Assembly: GCF_026341035.1 (NCBI RefSeq) | Contig: NZ_JAPEOQ010000001.1 | Span: 930,001 to 994,000, forward strand | Reading direction: 5' to 3' | Length of the DNA stretch: 64,000 bases | DNA from: Streptomyces sp. NBC_01016 | GTDB lineage: Bacteria; Actinomycetota; Actinomycetes; Streptomycetales; Streptomycetaceae | Shown here: positions 43,973-52,458 of the stretch, piece after piece | Position numbering within the stretch: the first letter of the stretch is position 1 | Layout: each line of letters opens with the position of its first letter | Translations under genes and position numbers: made by a program | The notes under the pieces: generated by a model | Seen by the model: only the letters and a program-made list of their open reading frames with translations | The model's database searches: none | Told to the model about the DNA's origin: nothing

Positions 43973-45775
43973 ATGGCGAGGAACGGGACGGCACGGGCCT
44001 GGGTCGTGTGCGCCATGGTGCTCGGGGCCACGGCCCTCCCCGGTACGACGCCGGAGGCGACCGCGGCGGACGACCCCACGCAGGCCGCCGTCGTCTGGCC
44101 GGTGACCGCGACCCCGCACATGACGGCGGCCGCCCTCGGCTCGGGGGCGGACGCGAAGCCGGTCTTCGACGACGACTCGCTCGCCGGCCTGTTCGCGCCC
44201 GGCGGCCGGCTGCGCGAGGTCGTCGAGGCGGGCAAGGGCCGCGACGTCAGCTGGGTGCTCGACCCGGATGTGGTGATCGCCGCGCAGGAGATGTCCACCG
44301 GCTACCGCGTCGCGAAGAACTCCGACTCCGCCAGCCCTCAGGACACCACCGAGGGCACGGGACAGAGCGCGGCCCGCTCCTGGCTCAGCGCGCTGCGGGA
44401 CGCCGTCGAGGGCCGCGAGGTCTGGCTCCTCCCGTACGCCGACACGGACCTCGCCTCGCTGGCCCATCACCCCGGCACCGACACCGACGACCTCACGGAG
44501 GTCGTGTCCGGGCTCGCGGCCGACACGAAGAAGCGGGTCGACCGGATCCTCGGCATCGGCACCCGCGCGGGGCTCGGCTGGCCCGCCGACGGGGCGCTCG
44601 ACTCCGACGTGACCGCGCTCGGCGCCAAGCTGGGCGTGACGCGGGTGCTCGCCTCGGGCCAGGGGCTCACGCCCGCGGGCGCAGACCCGGTGACCGTGGG
44701 CAGCGGCGACGACGCGATGACGGCGCTGCCCTACGAGGCCGACCTCACGACCGCGCTCGGCCGCGTCAAGGACCGGGCGCCCGACCCCACACCCTCCGCG
44801 ACATCCCCGTCACCGTCACCGTCACCGTCGCCGTCGTCCGGCGACTCCACGTCGTCCCCGAGCGCGAACGCCTCCGCGAGCCCCGACACCGCCGACAAGG
44901 ACACCGTCGACCACATCACCGCTCTCGTGAAGGCGAACGCCCGCCCGGTCCTCGTACCGCCCCGCAATATGTCGGGAACGGCGGCGGACGCGCTCGGCGC
45001 CGCCATCGACTCCGGCACCGACGACGGCTGGCTCGACCTCCAGGACCTCCGCGCGGCCGACGACGACCCGGTGAAGGGGACGGCCGCGTCCCCGTCCGCG
45101 TACCCGGCGCGGCTGCGCGCCGACGAGCTGGACAAGGACCAACTGACCGATGCGGCAGGCAACTTGGACCGGCTCGCGACCCTCAGCAAGGTGCTCGCCG
45201 ACCCGAAGGACACCACGGCGTCCGTGCACGCGGCGATGGCCCGCGCCCTGGCCACCGCCTGGCGGATCGAGGAGGACTCGGCGCAGCGGACGTTCCAGGA
45301 CCGTACGACGGACTTCCTGTCGGCGTCGGTGAAGTCGCTGCGGCTGGTGCCGAAGACGACCGTCACGGTCACGTCGGGCGACGCCTCGATCCCGGTCACG
45401 GTCGACAACGCGCTCCAGCAGGAGGTCTCCGGGCTCGAACTGCGCGTCACGTCGAGCGACTCCGAGCGCCTCAAGGTCAACGACGGCGTGATCTCCGTGT
45501 CGGCCGAGGGCTCGGCGAGCCACACCTCCCAGATCGACGTCACCGCGAAGGCCAACGGCAAGGCGCATCTGACGGCCCAGCTCTACACGACGAGCGACGG
45601 CAAGCCGTGGGGCGACGAGATGACCTTCGAGGTCGACGTGACGTCGGTGTCGTCCGGGGCGATCGCCGTGGTGGCGGCGGGCGTCGGGCTCATCGTCCTG
45701 GCCGCGGTGTTCCGGATGCGCCGGGTGCGCAGGCGGAACAGCCGCAACGACGAGCCCGAGACCCACGACGACTGA
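43973..45775 (+). CDS. DUF6049-like exported, C-terminally anchored protein (shortened paralogue)
   Basis: 600 residues. A signal peptide (to about ATAA) is followed by the DUF6049-type segment VVWPVTATPHMTAAALGSG ... FAPGGRLREVVEAGKGRDVSWVLDPDVV, a Ser/Pro linker (SPSPSPSPSPSS, from TCACCG repeats), a second conserved stretch ending with FQDRTTDFLSASVKSLRLVPKTTVTVTSGDASIPVTVDN, and a C-terminal membrane helix with a basic tail. The canonical actinobacterial family member is longer, carries an N-terminal Ig-like domain and sits by murJ; this copy lacks both, so it looks like a divergent paralogue. Function unknown, probably envelope-related. Confidence 0.75.
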   Translation: MARNGTARAWVVCAMVLGATALPGTTPEATAADDPTQAAVVWPVTATPHMTAAALGSGADAKPVFDDDSLAGLFAPGGRLREVVEAGKGRDVSWVLDPDVVIAAQEMSTGYRVAKNSDSASPQDTTEGTGQSAARSWLSALRDAVEGREVWLLPYADTDLASLAHHPGTDTDDLTEVVSGLAADTKKRVDRILGIGTRAGLGWPADGALDSDVTALGAKLGVTRVLASGQGLTPAGADPVTVGSGDDAMTALPYEADLTTALGRVKDRAPDPTPSATSPSPSPSPSPSSGDSTSSPSANASASPDTADKDTVDHITALVKANARPVLVPPRNMSGTAADALGAAIDSGTDDGWLDLQDLRAADDDPVKGTAASPSAYPARLRADELDKDQLTDAAGNLDRLATLSKVLADPKDTTASVHAAMARALATAWRIEEDSAQRTFQDRTTDFLSASVKSLRLVPKTTVTVTSGDASIPVTVDNALQQEVSGLELRVTSSDSERLKVNDGVISVSAEGSASHTSQIDVTAKANGKAHLTAQLYTTSDGKPWGDEMTFEVDVTSVSSGAIAVVAAGVGLIVLAAVFRMRRVRRRNSRNDEPETHDD

Positions 45776-45801
45776 TCACAACGACTGATCACGACGACTG
45801 A

Positions 45802-46764
45802 TTACGAGTCCTTGTCCGCCTTCTTCACCGCCGCCTCCGCGTCCACGATGCCGAGGCCCAGCTTGTCGTTGTGCTTCGGGTTGGTGGCCGTCTCCCGGAT
45901 CGTGGAGATGATCTCGTCGGGGTCGAGCCCCTGGTGGTGCAGGAGCGCCGCGAGCGCGGAGACGTAGGGCGCCGCCATCGACGTGCCGGAGAGCTTCCCG
46001 TAGCCGGACGTGTCCTTCAGGGTCTCCTTCGTCGTGTACGTCGGCAGCGTGGAGAGGATGTCCTCGCCGGGGGCCGAAACAGCCTGCTCCGCACCGAAGT
46101 TGGAGAAGTCGGCCGCCGTGCCCTTCTCGGTGCTCGCGCCGACCACCAGGACCGGCGTGTCCACCTTGTACGGCTGGGTGTCCGCGCCGTCGTTGCCTGC
46201 CGCGGCGACGACCACCGCGCCCTTGTCGTGGGCGTGCTGGATGGCCTGGTTGAGGATGCCGCCCTGGAGCAGCTTCGTCATGAGGACGCCCTCGCCGAGC
46301 GAGAGGTTGATGACGTCGGCGCCGTGGTCGGCGGCCCAGACGATGCCCCTGGTGATGTTGCCGTTGGACCCGGAGCCGTTCGCGCCGAGCACCCGCACCG
46401 GCATGATCTTGGCGCCGGGCGCGCCGCCCGCGACGCCGACGCCGTTGTCGGTGTGGGCGGCGGCGATGCCGGAGACGTGGGTGCCGTGGCCGTTGAGGTC
46501 CTTGGGGTCGTCGTCGCCGTCGACGAAGTCGTGGCCGTCGACGAGCCGGCCCTTGAGGTCTGGGTGGTCGGTGGCGACGCCGGAGTCGACGACGGCGATG
46601 GTCGTGTCGTCGCCCTTCGACGTGTCCCAGGCGGCCGGCAGCTTCATCGCGTCGAGGGCCCACTGGTCCTTCCGCATGGGGTCCGGCTTGCTGTCGTCCC
46701 CGCAAGCGGTCAGGAGCAGGAGGCTGGCGACGGTGGCGGCGACGAGCGGTGTACGGATGCGCAT
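45802..46764 (-). CDS. Subtilisin-like (S8) serine protease lipoprotein
   Basis: 320 residues. The signal ends in the lipobox LLTAC. The catalytic triad is complete: Asp in IAVVDSGV, His in LNGHGTHVSGIAAA and Ser in GTSMAAPYVSA, with the oxyanion Asn in VVAAAGNDG. No obvious propeptide precedes the catalytic domain, only about 20 residues after the Cys. It is expected on the outer face of the membrane. It converges on the DUF6049-like gene with 26 bases between. Confidence 0.93.
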   Translation of the reverse strand: MRIRTPLVAATVASLLLLTACGDDSKPDPMRKDQWALDAMKLPAAWDTSKGDDTTIAVVDSGVATDHPDLKGRLVDGHDFVDGDDDPKDLNGHGTHVSGIAAAHTDNGVGVAGGAPGAKIMPVRVLGANGSGSNGNITRGIVWAADHGADVINLSLGEGVLMTKLLQGGILNQAIQHAHDKGAVVVAAAGNDGADTQPYKVDTPVLVVGASTEKGTAADFSNFGAEQAVSAPGEDILSTLPTYTTKETLKDTSGYGKLSGTSMAAPYVSALAALLHHQGLDPDEIISTIRETATNPKHNDKLGLGIVDAEAAVKKADKDS

Positions 46765-46872
46765 GTTCCGAGCCTGCGGGCCCCCGCCGCCTCACGCATG
46801 TGGTGGCCAGCCGTGTGGGCTACCGCCGGCGTCAACGCGCCCAACCCGACATTCAGCGCGCCGAGCCCGGCC

Positions 46873-47820
46873 TCAACGCGCCCAGCCCGGCGTCCAGAAG
46901 TCGCCCGAGCCGTCCTCCTGCCGCTCGTACCGGTCCGTCAGATACGCACGGAGCGCCGCGAGACCGGGGTGCCGGTTGTCGTCCCGCCACAGCAGCGACA
47001 GCGGGTAGAGCGGCGTCGGACGGCGTACGGGGATGAACCGGAGCTCGATGTCGGCGGGGCGGGTGAGGGGCGTGCGGGTGCCCATGATGGTGGCCACGTC
47101 GTCCGCCGCCGCGACCGTCCGCAGCAGGTGGCCGCCGCCGAAGGTGGTGCCGCCGACGTCGATGGTGAGACCGAAGGCGCGCTCCAACTCCTCGTAATAC
47201 GCGGCCCATTCGCTGCCCTTGACCATGCCGGGCATCCAGATCCGGTGCCCGGCCAGCTCGGCGGGCGTGACCTCGGGGCGGTCCGCCAGGGGGTGCGCCG
47301 CGCCGGTGACGATGATGGCCGGCTCGTCGATGACGCGGGCGCTGCGCACCTCGCGCGGCAGCCGGTCCTCGGGCACGGCGCGCGTCCAGAACGCGGCGTC
47401 GATGCGCCCCTCCCGTACGGACGCGAGCGCGGCCCGCCCACCGTGGCCGAGGGCGACGACGTCGAGCGGGAGGTGCGGGTGGGCCTGGTGGAAGTCCTGC
47501 ACGACCCCGTTGGTGATCACGTTGGAGCCGAGCACGTCCACGCGCAGCGGGCGCCCGCCGCCGCGCACGGAGTCGGCGGCCCGCTCGGCGACCGCGAGCA
47601 GCTCCCGCGCGTGCGGCAGGAAGGTCTCGCCGTCGAGGGTGAGCCGGGCGCCGCGCGGGGCGCGCGTGAAGAGGCGCACGCCGAGCTCCCGCTCCAGGGC
47701 GGCGACGCGCTTGGAGGCGGCCTGCTGGGTGATGCCGAGCTCGGCGGCGGCGATCTGGATCTGCCCCTCGTCGGCGACGGCGACGAAGGTGCGTACGGTT
47801 TCCGGGTCCACGCTCTCCAT
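46873..47820 (-). CDS. LysR-family transcriptional regulator
   Basis: 315 residues. The N-terminal helix-turn-helix (ESVDPETVRTFVAVADEGQIQIAAAELGITQQAASKRVAALER) is followed by a two-lobed periplasmic-binding-like effector domain. The gene is divergent from an MFS transporter, and a palindrome, TACAACCATTGGTTGTA, overlaps its start codon, so it probably controls both itself and the transporter. The effector is unknown. Confidence 0.9.
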   Translation of the reverse strand: MESVDPETVRTFVAVADEGQIQIAAAELGITQQAASKRVAALERELGVRLFTRAPRGARLTLDGETFLPHARELLAVAERAADSVRGGGRPLRVDVLGSNVITNGVVQDFHQAHPHLPLDVVALGHGGRAALASVREGRIDAAFWTRAVPEDRLPREVRSARVIDEPAIIVTGAAHPLADRPEVTPAELAGHRIWMPGMVKGSEWAAYYEELERAFGLTIDVGGTTFGGGHLLRTVAAADDVATIMGTRTPLTRPADIELRFIPVRRPTPLYPLSLLWRDDNRHPGLAALRAYLTDRYERQEDGSGDFWTPGWAR

Positions 47821-47836
47821 ACAACCATTGGTTGTA
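47820..47836. promoter_or_regulatory. Palindrome TACAACCATTGGTTGTA at the LysR start
   Basis: Eight-base arms flank a single central base. The first base of the site is part of the regulator's ATG (complement). A further half-site GGTTGT lies near 47851. It is a candidate operator; because it covers the start codon, binding would repress the regulator itself. Confidence 0.5.
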
Positions 47837-47946
47837 CGGATATGGGTGCCGGTTGTTTGCCGCGGCGCGCCGTTCGGAGCTTGTATCTCCCGGTCGGAGA
47901 CGGGAATCAGGGGCGGGAACCAGTGGCGGGGACGAGAGGTCGGGGC

Positions 47947-49185
47947 ATGCGGCTCGGGCGGGATTTCGGGTGGCTGTGGGCCGCCTTCGCGGTGAGCACC
48001 GCCGGTTCGTGGCTCGCGCTCGACGCGTTCCAGCTGATCGCCGTCCTGGTGCTGCACAGCGGCGCCGCGCAGGTGTCGTTCCTGTCGGCCGCCGGGCTCG
48101 CGGTGGGCGCGCTGCTCGCGGTGCCGCTCGGGCCGTGGATCGAGTTCCGGCGCAAGCGGCCCGTGCTGGTCCTCGCGGACCTGGTGCGCTGCGCGGCCCT
48201 GCTCACGCTGCCCCTCGCGTACGCCCTCGACGCGCTGACCTTCACTCAACTCGTCCTGGTCTCCGTGGTCGTGGCCGCCGCCGACATCGTGTTCCGCGCG
48301 GCGAGCGGCGCCCACCTCAAGGCGCTCGTCCCGGACGAGGGCCTGCTGGCGGCCAACGCCCGGTTCGAGTCGACGCAGTGGACCGCCACGGCCGTCGGAC
48401 CGCCGCTCGGCGGCGCGCTCATCGGCGCGTTCGGGCCGCTGACGACGGTCCTCCTGGACGCGGTGAGCTACGTCCTGTCGGCGGTGGGCGTACGCGCCAT
48501 CCGCACACCCGAGCCGAAGCCCGCGCGCAGCGCGAACGGCGGCCGGTTCAGCGCCGCCGACATCGCGGAGGGCTGGCGCCATCTGTGGCGGCAGCCCCGG
48601 CTGCGCGCCCTGTTCCTCAACAACAGCCTGGTGAACGCCCTGATCATGGTGGGCGCCCCGCTCATGGCGGTGCTGCTCCTCGACGACCTGGGCCTCGCCC
48701 CCTGGCAGTACGGCCTGGTCTTCGGAATCCCGTGCCTGGGCGGGCTCGCCGGCTCCCGGCTCACCGGGCCGCTGGTGAGGCGGTACGGGGAGCGGCGGGT
48801 GCTCCTGGTGAGCGGGTCGGTCCGGGCGTGCTGGCCGATCGGGCTCGCGTTCGTGGGGCCCGGGGTCGCGGGGATGCTCGTGGTGGTCGTCGTGGAGTTC
48901 GGCCTCATCACGTGCTGCGCCGTCTTCAACCCCGTCATGGCGGCCGAGCGGCTGCGGCTGACGGACGACGACCGGGTGGCGCGGGTGCTGTCCGCCTGGA
49001 CCGTCACCCAGCGGGCCGTCACCGCCGCGCTCACGCTGATGTGGGGCGTCTTCGCGGCGCTGATCGGGACGCGCGGGGCGCTCGCGCTCGCCGGAGTGCT
49101 GCTGCTCGCGACGCCCCTGCTGCTGCGCGGCCTGCGCTCCCCGGCGTGTACACCCCGCCCCGCGGCGCCCACGCTGCCAGAGTGA
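47947..49185 (+). CDS. MFS transporter (drug-efflux type)
   Basis: 412 residues with 10-12 membrane helices. It has the motif LGPWIEFRRKRPVLVLADLVRC in the first loop, which resembles the MFS A-motif, and the STQWTATAVGPPLGGALIGAFGP helix of the MFS_3 (enterobactin exporter/multidrug) group. The ATG at 47947 is chosen. It is divergent from the LysR gene, whose ligand is likely related to the transported compound. Confidence 0.85.
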   Translation: MRLGRDFGWLWAAFAVSTAGSWLALDAFQLIAVLVLHSGAAQVSFLSAAGLAVGALLAVPLGPWIEFRRKRPVLVLADLVRCAALLTLPLAYALDALTFTQLVLVSVVVAAADIVFRAASGAHLKALVPDEGLLAANARFESTQWTATAVGPPLGGALIGAFGPLTTVLLDAVSYVLSAVGVRAIRTPEPKPARSANGGRFSAADIAEGWRHLWRQPRLRALFLNNSLVNALIMVGAPLMAVLLLDDLGLAPWQYGLVFGIPCLGGLAGSRLTGPLVRRYGERRVLLVSGSVRACWPIGLAFVGPGVAGMLVVVVVEFGLITCCAVFNPVMAAERLRLTDDDRVARVLSAWTVTQRAVTAALTLMWGVFAALIGTRGALALAGVLLLATPLLLRGLRSPACTPRPAAPTLPE

Positions 49186-49244
49186 CCACGGACAACCGCC
49201 CCAAATGCACCGGATTTCCCGGTTCATTGAGTTAGGGAGCTTTC

Positions 49245-50108
49245 GTGGCAAACGTACACGTGATCCTCAATCAGAAGGGCGGCGTGGGCAAGTCCACGCT
49301 CGCCGTGAACCTCGCGGCCGTCACCGCCGACGTGCTCGGCGCGGGCGCCCCCGACGCCGAGCGGCCGCCCGTCGTCGCCGTCTCCATCGACCCGCAGGGC
49401 TCGGCCGTGTGGTGGTCGGAGCGGGTCGGCGAGGGCCTCCCCTTCGACTTCGTGCAGGCCCACGACGACCTCTCGGGGCTCGCGGCGCTCTCCCGTATCC
49501 CGTCCGCCCAGCACGTCTTCGTCGACACCCCGGGCTGGCTCGACCTCGCCGACGACGACGGCACCGACCCCCTCGGCAAGGGCGCGGCCGCGGACGCCCT
49601 GCGCGCGGTGCTCTCCAACGCCACCGACGTCATCGTCCCCATCGAGCCGGAGCCGCTCGGCTTCCAGCCCACGCAGCGCACGGTGGAGCGGGTCGTGAAG
49701 CCCCGTGGCCTGCCCTTCCGCGTGGTCATCAACAACTGGGACCCGCGCGACGGCAAGGCCGATCTGGCGCAGACCCGCGCGTTCGTCGAGGCGCAGGACT
49801 GGCCGCTCGCGCGCACCGTAGTGCGCCACTACAAGCTGCACACGCGGGCCAGCGCGGACGGCCTCGTCGTCACGCAGTACGGCGCCAACCGGGTCGCGCT
49901 CCAGGCCCGCGAGGACTTCTTCCGGCTCGCGCTTGAGGTGGGCCTCGCGGCGATCCCGGCCCCGGCCCGGAGCACCAAGAAGACGGCCAAGAAGGCCGAC
50001 GCGAAGACCACCAAGACGACCGCCACTCCGGCTGCCGCGAAGACCGCCACCAAGACCGCCACGAAGCCCGCCGCCAAGTCCTCCCGCAGCAAGAAGGTGA
50101 CCGTCTGA
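49245..50108 (+). CDS. parA: ParA-family ATPase with Lys/Ala/Thr-rich tail
   Basis: 287 residues. The deviant Walker A NQKGGVGKSTLAVN, SIDPQGSAVWW (Walker A') and VFVDTPG (Walker B) are intact. The C-terminal 45 residues are a basic, H1-histone-like tail (TKKTAKKADAKTTKTTATP) that could bind DNA non-specifically. The size and the parB-type partner resemble plasmid partition systems rather than the main chromosomal ParA. The start is GTG with AGGGAG upstream. The stop overlaps parB (TGATG). Confidence 0.9.
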   Translation: MANVHVILNQKGGVGKSTLAVNLAAVTADVLGAGAPDAERPPVVAVSIDPQGSAVWWSERVGEGLPFDFVQAHDDLSGLAALSRIPSAQHVFVDTPGWLDLADDDGTDPLGKGAAADALRAVLSNATDVIVPIEPEPLGFQPTQRTVERVVKPRGLPFRVVINNWDPRDGKADLAQTRAFVEAQDWPLARTVVRHYKLHTRASADGLVVTQYGANRVALQAREDFFRLALEVGLAAIPAPARSTKKTAKKADAKTTKTTATPAAAKTATKTATKPAAKSSRSKKVTV

Positions 50109-50932
50109 TGGGGCGTCGTACCGACCTGTCCTCGCTCCTGTCCTCCGAGAAGGCGGCCGCCGAGGAGCAGGCCGCGGCGCCCGCCCAGCGCAGACGCCCC
50201 GACACCAAGCCGCTCACCGTCGCGATCGGCGACCTCACCGAGAACCCGGACAACCCGCGGCACGAGCTGCGCGACCTCGACGGGCTCGCCGAGACGGTCC
50301 GCGAACGCGGCGTCCTCCAGGCCCTCGGCGTCGTCTCCGCCGCCGTCTTCCTCGCCGCGCGCCCGCACCACAAGGAGGCCGTGGGCAACGCCCCGTACGT
50401 CGTCCTGCACGGCCACCGGCGGCTCGCGGCGGCCCGGATGGCGGGCCTGGACGAGGTTCCGGTCCTGGTCAGGGACGATGCGACGCGTTCCGACGAGGAC
50501 GCGCTGATCGAGAACGTACAGCGCGACGACCTCACGGAACTGGAGCAGGCCCAGGCCATCCAGGGCCTCATCACCTCCTACGGCTACTCGCAGCGCCAGG
50601 TCGCCGCCCGGATCGGCAAGACGCAGGGCTTCATCTCCCAGCGCCTGTCGCTGATGAAGCTGCGCGAGGACATCCAGGAGGCGCTCGCCGACGGCCGCGT
50701 CTCCATCGAGGACGCCCGCCGCATCGCCCGCCTCCCGAAGGACGAACAGGTGCTCCCCGGCGAGCCGGATGCCGCCGCGACCGTCCCGGCCGCCCGCAAG
50801 GAGAAGCGCGGCCGCGATTACGGCGTAATCAAGATCGACAGCCGGGGGACCCCGGACGATGTGGTCGAGGCGCTGCGCCGGCATCTGGCCCCTGCCACCC
50901 TCGACCGGATCATCGAACTGCTCGGCCGATAG
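50108..50932 (+). CDS. parB: ParB-family DNA-binding partition protein
   Basis: 274 residues. The N-terminal ParB/sulfiredoxin-like domain has IGDLTENPDNPR, VLHGHRRLAAARMAG (the CTP-binding arginine patch; GHRRL instead of the usual GERRW) and ENVQRDDLTELEQAQAI. The central helix-turn-helix is YSQRQVAARIGKTQGFISQRLSLMKL. The C-terminal dimer domain is short. It is coupled to parA by the TGATG overlap. No canonical parS palindrome (GTTTCACGTGAAAC) was seen in this window. Confidence 0.9.
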   Translation: MGRRTDLSSLLSSEKAAAEEQAAAPAQRRRPDTKPLTVAIGDLTENPDNPRHELRDLDGLAETVRERGVLQALGVVSAAVFLAARPHHKEAVGNAPYVVLHGHRRLAAARMAGLDEVPVLVRDDATRSDEDALIENVQRDDLTELEQAQAIQGLITSYGYSQRQVAARIGKTQGFISQRLSLMKLREDIQEALADGRVSIEDARRIARLPKDEQVLPGEPDAAATVPAARKEKRGRDYGVIKIDSRGTPDDVVEALRRHLAPATLDRIIELLGR

Positions 50933-50979
50933 TCGACTGTGTCGTCCACGCGGTCTCCGTGGTCGCTTACCGTGGCCCC

Positions 50980-52386
50980 GTGCTCGAAGTGCCGACCGTG
51001 CCGTCCCCGTCCGTGACCCCGCAGCCGCCCGCCGAGGCCGTCGCCCCGCTGATGCGCGGCCTCGACGTGCTGCGGAGCCTCACGGCCGCAGAGAGCGGGG
51101 ACGGCACGCTCGCCCTCGCCGACCTCGCCCGCACCACGGGCCTGGCCCGCTCCACGGTCGACCGGATCTGCGCGACCCTCGCCCACCTGGGCTTCGTACG
51201 CCTCGACGGGCGTGACGCCTCGCTCGCCCCGCCCCTGATGACCGTCGCCAACGCCTGCCTGGACGCGCTGCGGGTGCCGGGGGTCCTCGGCCCGCTCGCC
51301 GACGAACTGGCCGACGAGCTCGACGAATCCGTCTCCCTCGCGGTCCCCGACGGCGACGGCATCCGCTTCGTCCACCAGGTGCTGCGCAGGCGCGCCCTGT
51401 CCATCAGCTTCCGGGTGGGCGACGCGCTGCCGGGGGGTGGGTGTGCGCCGGGTCTTGTGTTCCGGGACGGCCTTTCCCTCGCGGTCGACGATCAGCTGGT
51501 GGAGCGGGGGCTTGTCGCGGTGGCGGTGCCGGTGAGGGGTCCTGACGGGTCGGTGGTGTGCGCGGTGAGCGTGGTCAGCCATACGAGCCGGCATGCCGCC
51601 GGGGAGCTGGCGGGGGCGGTGCGGGGGCCGTTGGAGACGTGTGTACGCAAGATGGAAGCGGAGCTGAATCAAGCCCCGCTCTTGGACGAGAGCCAGCGGG
51701 GCTCGGGGCAGAGCCCCGCAACCGAGGATGAAGCTCCCGCAACAATCCAGTCACTCGCCAGAGGCCTCCGCGTGCTCACCGCGTTCGACGGCGCCCACCC
51801 CACCCTGACGCTCACCGAGATCGCCGAGGCCACCGGGCTCGCCCGTGCGACGGCCCGCCGCGCCCTCATCACCTACGAGCACCTCGGCTACGTGACCCAC
51901 GAGGACCGCGCCTTCCGCCTCACCCCCCGCGTCCTCACCCTCGGCTGCGCCCCGCTCTCCCGCACCACGCTCCCCCGCATCGCCGCCCCGCACCTCGCGG
52001 CCCTGTCGAAGCGGCTCGGTGAATCCGTCGGCCTGTCCGTGCCGGACGGCAACCGTGTGCGGTGCACCGCGCGAGTGACGCCGCGCCGGGTCATGAGCGT
52101 CGACATCGGCGTCGGCTCCCGGCTGCCCGCGAAGGACACGGCCGCCGGGCTGCTGCTCCGGGGCGACGGGGAGTCGGCCGTGGCCGACGGGCCCGAGGCA
52201 GGGCTGCGGTCCGTCGCCGTGCCGGTGCGGGACCGGGCGGGCCGGGTCGTGTCCGCGCTCGACGTCACCGCCCACCAGGGCCGCGGGGACGACGACGCGT
52301 GGACCGAGGCGCTGCGGGACACCGCGGCGCTGATCGCGGCGGACCTCCACGTGACCTCACGCTTCGTGAGCGTCCCGGTGCACTGA
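50980..52386 (+). CDS. Double IclR-family transcriptional regulator
   Basis: 468 residues that contain two complete IclR-type units. Residues about 22-220: MRGLDVLRSLTAAES ... LADLARTTGLARSTVDRICATLAHLGFV plus effector domain. Residues about 245-468: SLARGLRVLTAFDGAHPTLTLTEIAEATGLARATARRALITYEHLGYV plus effector domain. The linker (QAPLLDESQRGSGQSPATED) is encoded by a copy of the dispersed repeat in reverse orientation. The GTG at 50980 lies 7 bases after a TACCGT -10-like box, so the message may be leaderless; a GTG at 50959 is the alternative. Target genes are unknown. Confidence 0.82.
   Translation: MLEVPTVPSPSVTPQPPAEAVAPLMRGLDVLRSLTAAESGDGTLALADLARTTGLARSTVDRICATLAHLGFVRLDGRDASLAPPLMTVANACLDALRVPGVLGPLADELADELDESVSLAVPDGDGIRFVHQVLRRRALSISFRVGDALPGGGCAPGLVFRDGLSLAVDDQLVERGLVAVAVPVRGPDGSVVCAVSVVSHTSRHAAGELAGAVRGPLETCVRKMEAELNQAPLLDESQRGSGQSPATEDEAPATIQSLARGLRVLTAFDGAHPTLTLTEIAEATGLARATARRALITYEHLGYVTHEDRAFRLTPRVLTLGCAPLSRTTLPRIAAPHLAALSKRLGESVGLSVPDGNRVRCTARVTPRRVMSVDIGVGSRLPAKDTAAGLLLRGDGESAVADGPEAGLRSVAVPVRDRAGRVVSALDVTAHQGRGDDDAWTEALRDTAALIAADLHVTSRFVSVPVH
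51670..51719. repeat. GC-rich palindromic repeat copy forming the linker of the double IclR protein
   Basis: AAGCCCCGCTCTTGGACGAG followed by AGCCAGCGGGGCTCGGGGCA and GAGCCCCGC is the reverse complement of the family core, with one small deletion. It contributes about 17 codons between the two IclR units. Confidence 0.8.
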
Positions 52387-52458
52387 GACCCGGATCTCAC
52401 CGGCGTACGGACCTTGGTCCCTACTCCTCGCGACGAATGCCCCGCATTCTCATATGTG

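Noticed and set aside
47821..49251. Upstream extension of the LysR frame across the MFS gene
   Set aside because: It lacks family similarity and reads antisense to a clear transporter; the helix-turn-helix starts at 47820.
49186..50979. parS-like site near parAB
   Set aside because: No GTTTCACGTGAAAC-like palindrome was found in or beside the two genes by eye.
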